Of a stretch of DNA of 64,000 nt, positions 45,372 through 58,225 are shown in pieces. The stretch comes from Rutidosis leptorrhynchoides (lineage: Eukaryota > Streptophyta > Magnoliopsida > Asterales > Asteraceae). Each line of letters begins with the position of its first letter. Within the stretch, counting starts at the first letter, position 1. The DNA is taken from assembly GCF_046630445.1 (NCBI RefSeq), contig NC_092334.1:108325001-108389000 (forward strand). The letters are read 5' to 3'. The translations under genes and the position numbers were made by a program. Below the pieces are notes generated by a model that did not search any database, was not told the origin of the DNA, and worked only from the letters and a program-made list of their open reading frames with translations.

Positions 45372-47858
45372 TGTGACAACCCGGAAATTTCCAACCAAAT
45401 TTAAACTTTAATCTTTATATCTTTCCGACACGATAAGCAATATTTGTTAAGTTAAATTTCAAGAATTTTAAACTATGTTCATACATTCATTCAACCTCGA
45501 CCAAGTTCCAACGATTCACGAACCATTAAACGAATATGATTATATATGTATATGTGTATATATGTTATAACTTGAAACGTAAACAAAATATTAGATTAAA
45601 TACTTTATATGATTGTATTTATTTCAAAATGTTTATCAATGGAATTAGAAGATAAGATCAAATGATTGAATTATCAGATATATTGAATTATGATTACAAG
45701 TCTCTGTTGAAAGGCCCACGTTGATTTGAGAAATCTTTCTATTTTAACAATATTCGGAAAATGGTAAAGTGATTTATAAATAAGAACAAATTGTCAATCA
45801 TTGAGAACTAGACAAAGGATAGTGGAAGATTGAATCTCATAAAGACTCGATTGATCTATTTAGTTTCAAACGTACAAAAACGTTTTTAGTTTAAAAAGAA
45901 CTTTATTATTAAAATGTATATAACTTTTATAAATATCTAGAACCACTTTTGACAACTCATTACTTAACTAGTATGATAAAGATAACGATATTTATATTTT
46001 ATTTTATTAAATATATATAATGATTTAAATTAATATTATATATATTTATACGCGTATTATACGTACATAGTTTTATACTTTTACTATACTTAAACTTTAC
46101 CTTTACTTTATTTTTACTTTACTTTAACTTTAATAATTCACTTTAATAATTCATACTTTAATAATTCACTTTAATAATTCATACTTTAATAATTCATACT
46201 TTAATAATTCACTTTAATAATTCATACTTTAATAATTCACTTTAATAATTCAAAAATCTATTATAAATAGAATTCAATAGGTTTCATTATTTCATAGAAA
46301 CTTGAAAATATTTTTCTCTAAACTCTCTCAATCGATTTACATATATATATTTACTCCGTATTATTTCAAGATATTATTAGTATACATAAAATATTACGAC
46401 GAAGTGCTGTCCGAGTGATTTCAAAATTGTTTTTCGAGTAGGATAGGATTAAGGAAATTATGGGTTATAGCTATGGAGGTGATTGAGTATGGTTCACGGG
46501 TATGCTCGTGAGGTCAATATAGTGTTTATCATTTCCGTTGCGTCTACGTACCTTTCCTGCAATATTGAATCTCAATATTGATACGTGAGTACTCATAATT
46601 TAACTTTTACATACTAATAGTGTATCCCTGACTAGTGCTCGAGTATTTAGGATTATGCATGCTTGTACTTTTGATATTGCCCTTAAAGTATATTTTATTA
46701 TATAAATTTAATATAAAATTTTATTTATTAATAAATAGATTATATTATTTACTCTAATAAATCTTTTAAAAATATTTAAAAATATAAAACGACGATATTT
46801 AAACTATATATTAATCATGTATAGATTTTTGGAAATTATTTTGAGTCAAATTTACTTTTGTTGACTTTTGCATATTAGTCTCGAGCATTAGGATTGTGGT
46901 ACACTATGACTTGACCTAATTTGTTAGACAAATATTGACCAACACATAAATATATATAATTAATTTAGGTTCGTGAATCCGAGGCCAACCTTGCACTTGT
47001 TCAATGACGTTATATGTATTTTTACTACGAAATACAGTATGGTGAGTTTCATTTTCCTTTTTACCCTTTATATTTTTGGGACTGAGAATACATGCGCTTT
47101 TATAAATATTTGACGAAATAGACACAAGTAATTGAAACTACATTCTATGGTTGAATTATCGAAATCGAATATGCCCCTTTTTTATTAAAGTCTGGTAATC
47201 TAAGAATTAGGGAACAGACACCCTAATTGACGCGAATCCTAAAGATAGATCTATTGAGCCTAACAAACCCCATCCAAAGTACCGGATGCTTTAGTACTTC
47301 GAAATTTATATCATGTCCGAAGGAGGATCCCGGAATGATAGGAGATATTCTTATACGTATCTAGTTAATGTCGGTTACCAGGTGTTCACCATATGAATGA
47401 TTATTTTTGTCTCTATGCATGGGACGTATATTTATGAGAACTGGAAATGAAATTCTTGTGGTCTATTAAAATGATGGAAATAAATGATTATGATAAACTA
47501 ATGAACTCACCAACCCTTTGGTTGACACTTTAAAGCATGTTTATTCTCAGGTGTTAAAGAAATCTTCCGCTGTGCATTTGCTCATTTTAAAGATATTACT
47601 TGGAGTCTTTCATAGCATATTTCGAAGAACGTTGCATTCGAGTCATTGAGTTCATCAAAGATTATTATTAAATCAATTTATAGTTGGATAGTGGATATTA
47701 TGAAATGGTATGCATGCCTGTCAATTTTTGATGTAAAGAAAGATTGTCTTTTAAAAACGAATGCAATGTTTGTAAAATGTATCATATAGAGGTCAAATAC
47801 CTCGCAATGTAATCAACTATTGTGAATCGTTTATAATGTATATGAACGGGTCCTTTCA
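45372..47858 (+). mobile_element. L3 5' LTR
   Basis: 2487 bp, TGTGACAACCCGG...GGGTCCTTTCA. A tandem tract of alternating ACTTTAATAATTCAT-like 14-18-bp units lies at 46125-46250. The last ~740 bp (from 47120) are shared with the E1 LTR. Compared with the 3' LTR it lacks ~1.15 kb after GATATTGCCCTTA (46687). Confidence 0.92.
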
Positions 47859-47860
47859 GT

Positions 47861-47872
47861 TGGTATCAGAGC
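47861..47872 (+). other. L3 primer-binding site
   Basis: TGGTATCAGAGC two bases after the LTR end. Confidence 0.95.
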
Positions 47873-48281
47873 GGTGGTCTTAGCGAACCGGGTCTGCATT
47901 AGTGTGTCTAACTGCTAAGTCGTTAGGATGCATTAGTGAGTCTGGACTTCGACCGTGTCTACATGTCAAAAGTTTTGCTTATCATTTCTAGTCGGAAATC
48001 ATCTGCTTATCATCCTTAGGAAATTACTTGCTTATCATTATTAGTCTAAACACGTCTTGCTACATTAATTGCATGAGTAGTGTATAGACAAAATTCATAT
48101 CTTAGCGTATCTGCTAAATCATATCTTATCGTATCTGTTACTTTAAACTTTGTCTGACATATTCCGTAAATTCCTCCGTAATCTACGAAATCTTTTTCTC
48201 TATATATATAGATATTCTATGTAATTAGAATACCATTCGATAGCCGAAAAATCATTTCATATCGAAAAATCCTTTATTCAA

Positions 48282-48725
48282 TTGTACGAAATGGAATTCG
48301 TCATTAGTTCAAGTTCCTCAGATTATGAAATGGAATCCCACTCAAGCTCCGAAAGCAGTGTGACCGGAATGGATCAACCAATCAGTCATCACCTATTCTG
48401 GATGAATTGGGGATGGGTTCGTAGCCTCCTAAATCATTGGAGACAAGAAGAAGGTGATCCCTTCCATCCACCACATTGTCCTTTTGATGAAGAACCTGAA
48501 GCACTTACCGGCGAACCTGTCCGAAACACTATTTTCTCTCTTATTTCCAGAGTATCTCGTCACGATTATATACTACATCAAATTGTAGATTTTATTTATC
48601 AGCTTGTCCGAACCGACAATCATCCCGGTGTAATAGAAGAAGTCAACGAGCTTCGCGTTCGGGTAGTGGCTTTGGAGAATATGGTGCAAAGGTTACAAAC
48701 ACCAGCAGCAGCACCAGCAGCATAA
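48282..48725 (+). CDS. L3 accessory ORF, Ser/Glu-rich with C-terminal coiled coil
   Basis: 147 codons (an alternative ATG follows at 48291, after Met-Tyr-Glu). The N-terminus is rich in Ser, Asp and Glu. The middle has Trp-rich MNWGWVRSLLNHW, and residues ~115-140 form a likely coiled coil (IEEVNELRVRVVALENMV). It ends in Ala/Pro repeats and TAA. The same frame stays open beyond the stop to 49163 with only one more nonsense codon (about 48837). That downstream part codes an acidic helical segment and another Ala/Ser/Pro-rich tail, so the original protein was probably ~290 residues and is now truncated. The position corresponds to the E1 acidic ORF. Function unknown; no Gag or zinc knuckle. 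Confidence 0.5.
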   Translation: MYEMEFVISSSSSDYEMESHSSSESSVTGMDQPISHHLFWMNWGWVRSLLNHWRQEEGDPFHPPHCPFDEEPEALTGEPVRNTIFSLISRVSRHDYILHQIVDFIYQLVRTDNHPGVIEEVNELRVRVVALENMVQRLQTPAAAPAA

Positions 48726-49163
48726 TCAGTATCACTAACATCAACGTCAACAGTACCATTACCACCCCAACCACAACCGCGTCGTAAACCTCAACTCCAC
48801 AATCTGTCCCACGAGTATCAAGGTCATACGTCCTGTAAATAACATGGAAGACCAACAACAACAAACGATGAAGTATTAATTCATGACTTCATCGAAGAAA
48901 TATTTTACGATGATTATGTAATCTCTAAAATTTTAGAGATTACTTATTCTAGATCTAACCATAAATCAGATGAGTGGACCGAAATGATAAAAGAAATCCT
49001 GACCAGAATGGTGCACGATTTACAAACTAGACTTGTTTTACCAACAGCATCAACAGTACCGCCAGCATCACCAGCATCGTCAGTGTTGTCAGCATCAGCA
49101 TTAGCAGCACCTATAACCTCACAAGCTCCGTCAGTTCAAGAATCACCGCGGACATCATTATGA
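48726..49163 (+). pseudogene. Same-frame extension of the L3 accessory ORF
   Basis: Continues in the frame of 48282 past the TAA at 48723. It reads through Pro/Gln-rich sequence, a second stop near 48837, then an acidic stretch (HDFIEEIFYDDYV) and Ser/Ala/Pro repeats to TGA at 49161. Long open runs in the ancestral frame suggest recent decay. Confidence 0.45.
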
Positions 49164-51852
49164 ATCAACAACGAGTATATTGTATCAACGAGTTATGAAG
49201 AATTAACTCATTTCCACTGAAGGATTTATATGTATATCTTATATATAAATCTTTAAACCATAAAAAATCTTTCCGTACTAAGCTATTATGTGTTAATCTT
49301 AACTACTCGGTTAATTCATATTACTAATATGCAATAATGCACGTCCTTCGTCCGCAACTTAACTATCGTTAACTACAACCTCTGTCTCAATTCAATAAAT
49401 TCCAATTCATAATAAATCAAGTGTATTATTCAAATATATTTTGATTTTACACTTTCGTCATCAATGTACTCGAAACTTTTCAGATAACATCATTCGTACT
49501 TTGCGAAGTTCACAAGAATTTAATGAAAACCAACATCATGCCCCAACAAATAACGAAGTATTGATTCATAATTTCAATATTATTGAAGTAATACTTATGT
49601 AATCTCTAAAGCCTTTAAGGGATTATTCAATTCTAGTTTCAACCGTAAATTAAATGAGTTTAATTTAATATTAACTCATTAAATCGATGTTACATCTGAA
49701 GAAAAAATACATATATGTATATATATATATATATTTTTTCAAAAAGACTGTAATAAAAATTCTTTTGTACAAAATATTAATTGTGAAATATTTTTTTAAC
49801 GGGTAGGTAATACCCGAGAGATATATAAATTCACAATTAATATGTTACATTCTTCGAATCTGATTCAGCAATCATCAACTATACTCACTATTTTCTCAAA
49901 CAATATATATTCTTTTATAGAAATCAAAACAACCATACTCATTCAAAATTTAATTGCATATTCTGATTTTGAAATCTCAGAATTCAACTCGAGATATGAT
50001 CGAAATCATCACTCTTAGATCCTTACATCTTTCACAAGCTATACTTTGACTTCAAAAATGTGTTAGAACATCATATGTATATTAACGATTACAATCTGTG
50101 TTCAAAACCTTTCGAAATTCCTGAAGACACTTCAAATAATAAACAATCGAGATGATGATCCAACCACATATTAACCACAGTCTTGCATCTGAAAAGCTCT
50201 CGAAACCAGAGTCATAATTTAACACGTATCCGTGTCAGACCCTTTGGCATTTATTAGCAAAAATAACTTTGCGATTCCTTTTCAAATTAGTCAGTTTTGT
50301 CACAGCTTTAGCAAGTCAACTTCGACTTTTCAGTTGAAACAGTCTTATTATAACCTTGATTTAGACATTGCCCTTTCATCATCGTTACCGGAGAACCTTT
50401 TATGTCTCACCACATTAAAATAAACTTACCAACAACTTCAATGATCTTTGACTTTCCGAAAAGTCATTATATTTATCGAAACCCCATCATTTACTCATCC
50501 GCATCTTGTAACAAGAATTGTCATGCCAATTACTGGGAATCAGCAATTAGTATTTTGAAATCTTGCAGCATGTCTCTGCCAACAGTTATAGGTGTATATA
50601 TAACGTCTATCTCCTAGACTTATATACTTTGAATGTGAAGTTTCTGAAAAACACCCTAAACTGCGAACTAGTTCTCCGAAGTTTGGAAAATGCTGATGAA
50701 GCAGCAAAAACTGTAAACGACCTTAACAGTCAAAAGTTTGATAATAAATGATAGTGTGTTGGAAAAGCTTAGAAAAAGAGAAGGTTTGGAACTGGAAAAC
50801 GGATTAAACAAACCATGAAGGAGGCTATGGAAAAATCACAAAGACTTAACCTGCCTTCAAAGAGTCCAAATGATTCAGTGTCTGCTAAAATTATTATCAA
50901 ATACCTTACTCCTGACTCTAAACCCTTGTGAATAATATTCTTCATCATCCTCTGATCTTAGATATTCTAAAATATCATCATATATTTCATTATAAATATC
51001 CTCCATATTTCTGAAGATATTTTCTTAATTTTTCTTATTTGAAATCATTTACCTCTTTGCGCTATCTGTATTACATCATAAAAGAAACTATTTTAGTTTC
51101 TAAATTCTGAAACATTCAAGATTAAAATAGGAATATTTTGAAGTAGTGTTGGGAACTGAAGCATGAATTAGTATAATATAATGACACTTGATCAACGTGA
51201 TTATATTACAGTAAGTCATGCTGAGTTTCTAAATGGAACGTGATGATTCACAGATCATAACATCATCATGTGCCATGTTATACGACTCTTGTATTCTATT
51301 TAACCTCTAAAATATCAAGAAAATATTTCTTGATGATTCGGCCTTTTCCAAGGTATTCTAGTAATTTGACAAGTCAAGATCGTGCCATCACAATTTCCTT
51401 CCTAGAACATTAACAATGTTCATTTCGAAATTCATATCTGTGAATTCTGGACCATTACAAGCGGTGCTTAATCGCAAGAAGAAGAAACGAAAGGACAAAA
51501 CTACGAAATAGAAATTGGGGTATAAATTGCAGCAAATAAAAGAGAGCATTAACTGTGAATGATAATGATTATAGAAGACAGAAGCAAAGACTTTGAAATA
51601 TAAGGGAACATATAAAGCCCAACGATAAACCAGAAATTATAAACCATATATATCGATGCATATAGTAATATAAAGACACGGGAGAACTAGAAACACTATA
51701 AACCCAAGAGTATAGTAGAAGTAAATAGATTCTTCCGGCGGTAGATGAAAAAGAAGAATGACCGATATGAAAGTTAGAAGTATATCGAGAATCAGAACTG
51801 GATTGAGCATATTGATGAATACTTTAAAATATGAGTTGAGGGGGAAAGAATA
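49164..51852 (+). other. L3 noncoding interior with PPT-like palindrome
   Basis: At 49797-49816, TTAACGGGTAGGTAATACCCG repeats the terminal PPT and forms an inverted repeat CGGGTA/TACCCG, matching the E1 motif at 8697-8717. The rest (49820-51852) is A/T-rich with no gene or clear repeat. Small frames at 50232-50751 have no recognisable homology. Confidence 0.55.
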
Positions 51853-51857
51853 GAAGG

Positions 51858-52473
51858 TGATGAAACATGACTAGGAACTTAGAAATCAACAGATTTAACT
51901 CACACAATGGCGGAATAAGTGAATCAAACCCTCTAGTGAATAGGTTAAGTTTTTTTTGATTAATTTAGTCAAACCACAGCTAAATCAAGTGTGATTAGAT
52001 CAACACCTAGAGCTATTATTCACCACCTGGGTGATTTGGATTGAGAGAGAATCGGAGGAGCTCACTAGATCTGAGTGTGTGTAACAAATGAGAGGCTTAA
52101 CCTAAAATGAAGAATATAAGACTTTATATACCCCTGCTGTTGACTCACCCATACGATTCATTCATTACACGTACGAGTTGGCTTCATCAGCCGTACGGGT
52201 GATCACTCACTCGTGTCTTCTCATTTAGGTTGTAATTGTGACTTAGCTCAGCATCAACCATGCGTATGAGCCTGTCAGCCGTACTAGTGAGGCTTCACTC
52301 GTACGTCTGACTAAGTCTAACATAGTCAAACATCTAAATCTCATTCCTGTAGTTCCTGTAACCACATACAAACACGGATAGTATAATAACGAGCAATCAT
52401 GGTGGCCTGTAAACTGTTGTACCTGCAATGGACGTGGGTAGATGTCTAGGGACTTGCATAAAATGCATCAACA
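51858..52473 (-). mobile_element. Solo LTR (616 bp), probably Ty1/copia-like
   Basis: Bounded by TG...CA (minus strand TGTTGATGCATTTTATGC...GTTTCATCA) and by a perfect 5-bp duplication GAAGG at 51853-51857 and 52474-52478. A TATATAAAG box lies on the minus strand near 52118-52126, giving the orientation. There is no interior, so it arose by LTR-LTR recombination. The copia assignment is a guess from its length. Confidence 0.8.
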
Positions 52474-52827
52474 GAAGGTGTGAGTTGTAAGGAAACGAAG
52501 GAGGTGAATTTATAAGAAAATCTCCGACAGAACAATTAAAATGGACGATCACATTTAAAGCGGATCCTAATTCCCTTGATTACCGGAGAGTTAAATCTTA
52601 TTAAGAAGATTTTCTTCAAATCCCTTGAAATCTGTGAATCAATCATATCTACGTCAAATGATAAGATGAATCTACACTTACTCATTTCACTCTTCTATGT
52701 TAGCTTCATTCGTACTCTTCATATAAATGGATTGTTTATCCAAATTATTCGCTGATAATAAAACTCTAATTTTCAGCCCGTATGCATCATGAAAACATAC
52801 TTATTATCATTCACGACCTTTCCACTC

Positions 52828-52863
52828 AAATTTCGGGACGAAATTTCTTTAACGGGTAGGTAC
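52828..52863 (+). other. L3 conserved hairpin and polypurine tract
   Basis: AAATTTCG-GGA-CGAAATTT (52828-52846) then TTTAACGGGTAGGTAC, directly before the 3' LTR. Same arrangement as in E1 and E4. Confidence 0.75.
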
Positions 52864-54508
52864 TGTGACAACCCGGAAATTTCCAACCAAATTTAAACTT
52901 TAATCTTTATATGTTTCCGACAAGATAAGCAATATTTGTTAAGTTAAATTTCAAGAATTTTAAACTATGTTCATACATTCATTCAATCTCGACCAAGTTC
53001 CAACGATTCACGAACCATTAAACGAATATGATTATATATGTATATGTGTATATATGTTATAACTTGAAACGTAAACAAAATATTAGATTAAATACTTTAT
53101 ATGATTGTATCTATTTCAAAATGTTTTTCAATGGAATTAGAAGATAAGATCAAATGATTGAATTATCAGATATATTGAATTATGATTACAAGTCTCTGTT
53201 GAAAGGCCCACGTTGATTTGAGAAATCTTTCTATTTTAACAATATTCAGAAAATGGTAAAGTGATTTATAAATAAGAACAAATTGTCAATCATTGAGAAC
53301 TAGACAAAGGATAGTGGAAGATTGAATCCATAAAGACTCGATTGATCTATTTAGTTTCAAACGTACAAAAACGTTTTTAGTTTAAAAAGAACTTTATTAT
53401 TAAAATGTATATAACTTTTATAAATATCTAGAACCACTTTTGACAACTCATTACTTAACTAGTATGATAAAGATAAAGATATTTATATTTTATTTTATTA
53501 AATATATATAATGATTTAAATTAATATTATATATATTTATACGCGTATTATACGTACATAGTTTTATACTTTTACTATACTTAAACTTTACCTTTACTTT
53601 ATTTTTACTTTACTTTAACTTTAATAATTCACTTTAATAATTCATACTTTAATAATTCACTTTAATAATTCATACTTTAATAATTCATACTTTAATAATT
53701 CACTTTAATAATTCATACTTTAATAATTCACTTTAATAATTCAAAAATCTATTATAAATAGAATTCAATAGGTTTCATTATTTCATAGAAACTTGAAAAT
53801 ATTTTTCTCTAAACTCTCTCAATCGATTTACATATATATATTTACTCCGTATTATTTCAAGATATTATTAGTATACATAAAATATTACGACGAAATGCTG
53901 TCCGAGTGATTTTGAAATTGTTTTTCGAGTAGGATAGGATTAAGGAAATTATGGGTTATAGCTATAGAGGTGATTGAGTATGGTTCACGGGTATGCTCGT
54001 GAGGTCAATATAGTGTTTATCATTTCCGTTGCGTCTACGTACCTTTCCTGCAATATTGAATCTCAATATTGATACGTGAGTACTCATAATTTAACTTTTA
54101 CATGCTAATAGTGTATCCCTGACTAGTGCTCGAGTATTTAGGATTATGCATGCTTGTACTTTTGATATTGCCCTTAGACAGGTTAGGTTGAATCTTGAAT
54201 TAGTTACACTTGCGGTTGAGATAAGGTATAAGATATGCATATCCTTGGAAAGCTAGCGAAAAATTAAGAACTTTTCCTTTAGATATCGAATGGTTTCGAT
54301 GAACTGATTAGAAGTTATAATCAATTAAATTTTTGATATTTTTATTAAAAATGATTATTATTATTATCGTCGTTTTTATCGTCGTTCTAGTTTATCTTAT
54401 TATTATCTTTATCAATAAAAGGGATTTATCATTAAAAATTGTTATTTTTTTTATTACTATCGTTATTATCGTTAAAGTTATAATTAGTATTATTATTATT
54501 ATTATCCA

Positions 54509-54550
<42 letters not shown>

Positions 54551-55544
54551 GGTATTATTATTATTATTATTATCATTATTAATATATATATCATTATTTA
54601 AAAATAGTCATTGTTATTGTTATTATTATTATTACTATATTATCATTAAGATAATTATTAGTATTATCGTTAATAATGTTATAGTAACTATCATTATTAA
54701 TATTAGTGTAATTAAAACAAATATTTGTAACACCTAATTAGTTTGATTACTATTATTATCATTATTATGAACACGATATAAAATACGATTACAAGCTATT
54801 AAACGAAACGATTAGGAAATAATGGGTAAGAGTTTCATGATGAAATTAAAATATTATAAGATATTTATTTAGATAAAATTATCGTTCTTATTATTTTTAT
54901 CATTACTATTATTATTAAAAGTATCGTTAGTATTAAAACTATCATTTTAACAAAAATTATCATTTTAATAGAAATGTCATTGTTACTATAAAATATCAGT
55001 ATTATTATTATTTTAAATAGAATTATTATTTTAAAGATAATATTAAAAATTATCATAAATATTAAAGTTATCATAATTAGAATTATCGTTTTTATCATAA
55101 TGTCATCTTAGTAATTATAAATATTGATATTTTTATAATAATAATTATTATTACAAAATAATACAACTTTTACTTACTATCATTATAGATATTATTTTAT
55201 CAAATAAATATGTGATACAAACATATTTTACTACGTGTAATAACTTACTTTAATAATACCTATCATATTATCTTTATGATATTAAATGAACCCTATAAAT
55301 TTTATTACTTAAATATATATATAAGTATATTTTATTATATAAATTTAATATAAAATTTTATTTATTAATAAATAGATTATATTATTTACTCTAATAAATC
55401 TTTTAAAAATATTTAAAAATATAAAACGACGATATTTAAACTATATATTAATCATGTATAGATTTTTGGAAATTATTTTGAGTCAAATTTACTTTTGTTG
55501 ACTTTTGCATATTAGTCTCGAGCATTAGGATTGTGGTACACTAT
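52864..55544 (+). mobile_element. L3 3' LTR, interrupted by E4
   Basis: Starts TGTGACAACCCGG. It follows the 5' LTR to 54174, carries ~1.15 kb absent from the 5' LTR (54175-55324, largely ATT/TTA microsatellite), then resumes at GTATATTTTATTATATAAATTT and stops at GTGGTACACTAT where E4 begins. The missing part, corresponding to 46912-47858, should follow E4 outside the window. Confidence 0.88.
54333..55160 (+). repeat. ATT/TTA-rich low-complexity tract in the L3 3' LTR
   Basis: Long imperfect runs of ATT, ATC and TTA. The 134-residue Ile/Leu-rich frame at 54333-54737 and the 77-residue minus frame at 54865-55098 are translations of this repeat, not genes. Confidence 0.9.
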
Positions 55545-57802
55545 TGTAACATCCCGCATTTTTCCGTTTACTTTTCCGTTATACTATTTTAAACTCCGTT
55601 ATATGTTTATAACATCTCCCATTAATACGCGTTTTAAATTATCTCGTTTAGGTAATTCACGCACCCGTTTCCAAAGTTGAGGGACTAAGTTTGACAAAGG
55701 AGCAAAGAGGTGACTAGGTCAAAGAGTCAACACTCTTCCTCCTCCATTCATTAATTCTTTTTCTTTTTTATTTTTCTCTAACACTTTCACCAAATCTCTC
55801 AAACACCACTTCAAGGATTCATCATCCAAATCAAATCGAGCAAGCATCCATCTAAACAAATTGCATATTCGGAATCCTCTCATCTTCCTCTTCGATTCCA
55901 TACCGATTTCATCAAGTTTGGGTAACTTTCTAAAATCACTAGATTTTGTGTTCTTGATGTTTTTAACTTATAAAAGTGTTAATTAGTGTCTATGGCTCAA
56001 GTCTAACATGAATATATGAATTGTATGCTCGATCTTGTTGTTTTGAAGTAACTAGCATGAACTTGAATTTTGGTATGTTGTTCTTGAGTTTTGGATGATC
56101 ATATGTTGTTAGATGTTAAAAGTTCATGTTCTAATTGTGTTCCTAGTATCACTAGCTTCAATTTGATGTGTAGGTTGCTTTAGAAAAGTTCATGAACTTG
56201 ATTTATGATTTTGGTGAATTTGGGTTAGGGTTTGATGAACTTGAAATGGACTTTTGATGCATTGAATGCCATGGATTATTATTGGTAAGTGTTTAGTTGG
56301 ATTGTATGCTTGATTACCTTCGAAAAGGCATATCATTCATGTAAATTGGTTGCCCGAATCATTGAATTGCATTTATGAACTTATATGCGGTTAATGTTAA
56401 GCATTAGATGCGGTTTTGGTTGTTGTAATAGGTAGATTGATTGATGAAATGTGTTTAGTCGTTTTCCTCGTCAAATTACCTTCCCAACGGTATAAGATAC
56501 TTGTCTTGATTGTTTGCGGATCATAAATGGTGATTGTTTGAAGTTAGGTTCGTGCATAAAACTTAAAAACTGCCAGAATTCTCTGCACAGGTAATGGCGC
56601 GGCGCGCCAAAGTGGTCTGTCCAACTTTGTCAATCTTCGAATAATGTTTGCTATGCTACGCACCTCCGATTCACATGTAACTTGTTCTAACATGCTCATA
56701 CATGATTAAAAACCTCAGAAAAATAGTTCGGGACCCGACCCGAACGTGTTGACTTTTTCGTTGACTTTGACCGACCAAAGTTTGACTTTTTGTCAAACTT
56801 AACCAAATGATTATGCAACCTTCCTAACTTGTTTATATACTTGTATCTTGCATGAAACTTGACAATTTGATTTCACATGCTACATAATCGAGTCGTAACG
56901 AGCCGTAGGACTAATTGAACATCTTTGACCTATTGTGTTTACCGTTATTGATACGACCTATTTGTTTAGGTCAAGACTAGCACTATCCTTCGCACACGTT
57001 ACTTTGTGAAGTACTTTTCATACGTGCACTCAAGGTGAGATCATAGTCCCACTTTTACTCTTTTTGAACTTACATTTGGGATGAGAAAACATAAACATTT
57101 CTTTTACTAAGTGAACACAAGTACAGGAAAACAAACATTCTACATACGAGTTTAGAACAAAATCCTCAATTCGATTATCATTAGTTACACTTGCCGGGTG
57201 TAAGCGAGAACTTATGTTGTATGGATCCATATGGGTTTGACAAACCCTCATTCAAATGGTTCGCTACCGTTTACGAATGAAATATATTTTCGTGAAACAG
57301 TGTATGTTCTAACACTATTGTGATGGGGTTCTATGGAAGGAAAGTTAAGCATTGATAATTGGGTGCTCGTGAAACAAACTTTTGGAATGTATTACTATTA
57401 TATCAATGTTACAAATCTTGTGGTTCATTTGTACTTACTTACTTAAACCTATGATTTCACCAACGTTTTCGTTGACAGATTCTATGTTTTTCTCAGGTCC
57501 TTGAACGTTTTGTGATACATGCTTCTGCTCATTTTCTTTTGATGCTTTGCTTGGATATCGAGTATACATGCATACGTGGAGCGTCTTTTGGCTACTTTTA
57601 AATTGTGTCGCATATGTTTTCAATTGTACTTTAAACTTTGTTATGTATCTAGTTGTCGAACTACTTTGTAAACCTTGAAACATCTTTACTTTTGAAATAA
57701 ATGCGACATACTTTTGGTCAAACGTTGTTTTAAAGACTTATGACCACGTAACGGGACCTAAGTAGATGGCACCGTCAAACATGATTTTGTCGGGTCGCTA
57801 CA
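55545..57802 (+). mobile_element. E4 5' LTR
   Basis: 2258 bp, TGTAACATCCCGC...GTCGGGTCGCTACA. The start and the complement of the end (TGTAGCGACCCGAC) form an extended inverted repeat. One GC-rich box (56593-56611) is present where the 3' LTR has two. Confidence 0.93.
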
Positions 57803-57804
57803 GA

Positions 57805-57816
57805 TGGTATCAGAGC
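57805..57816 (+). other. E4 primer-binding site
   Basis: TGGTATCAGAGC, two bases after the LTR end. 57817-58225 is an untranslated leader with no ORF of interest. Confidence 0.95.
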
Positions 57817-58225
57817 CTTGGTTGTAGGGATTTAGAGTTCATTGGTGTCGACCCCGAGTCATAGGGTACATTGGTGAGTCTAGACTACAACCGGCATATA
57901 GACTTGAAGTAGGAATTACTTGACTACTTGTGCATTTATACTCGAACGCTTCTACTCATATCTACTCTTAGTTCATCTTAATCTCACGTTGTTTATTTTG
58001 ATTGACACGCCACCTTGACTATATGAAATGATGTCGAATGCACATATGAATCAGGGTAATATAATTTCCGGGATTATATTACGGTGACTCATATGAACGT
58101 TCCGACATTGTGGCATAAAGAATTTAAGGCGAGTCAAGGAAAATTTTCTCTCTATCTTTATTCCATATCACGGTTAGTATTATTTAGAATACTAACCAAC
58201 GGTATTCTTTTGTTTTGAAGGAATA

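Larger units (their letters stand above)
45372..55544 (+). mobile_element. L3: pol-less LTR element of the E1 group, interrupted by E4
   Basis: 5' LTR 45372-47858, PBS 47861-47872, one degenerate accessory ORF, an internal PPT-like palindrome, ~3 kb of noncoding sequence containing a solo LTR, a terminal hairpin and PPT, and a 3' LTR from 52864 that E4 breaks at 55544. No gag, protease, RT or integrase is detectable. The leader layout (PBS, accessory ORF, palindrome) mirrors E1, so L3 looks like a non-autonomous relative. The two LTRs differ at roughly 1% of shared positions by eye. Confidence 0.85.

Noticed and set aside
54333-54737. Very hydrophobic 134-codon ORF suggesting a membrane protein
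   Set aside because: Result of (ATT)n repeats coding Ile/Leu/Tyr.
55719-55901. 60-codon minus ORF present in both E4 LTRs (also 62914-63096)
   Set aside because: Shared because of the LTR; no homology or start context.
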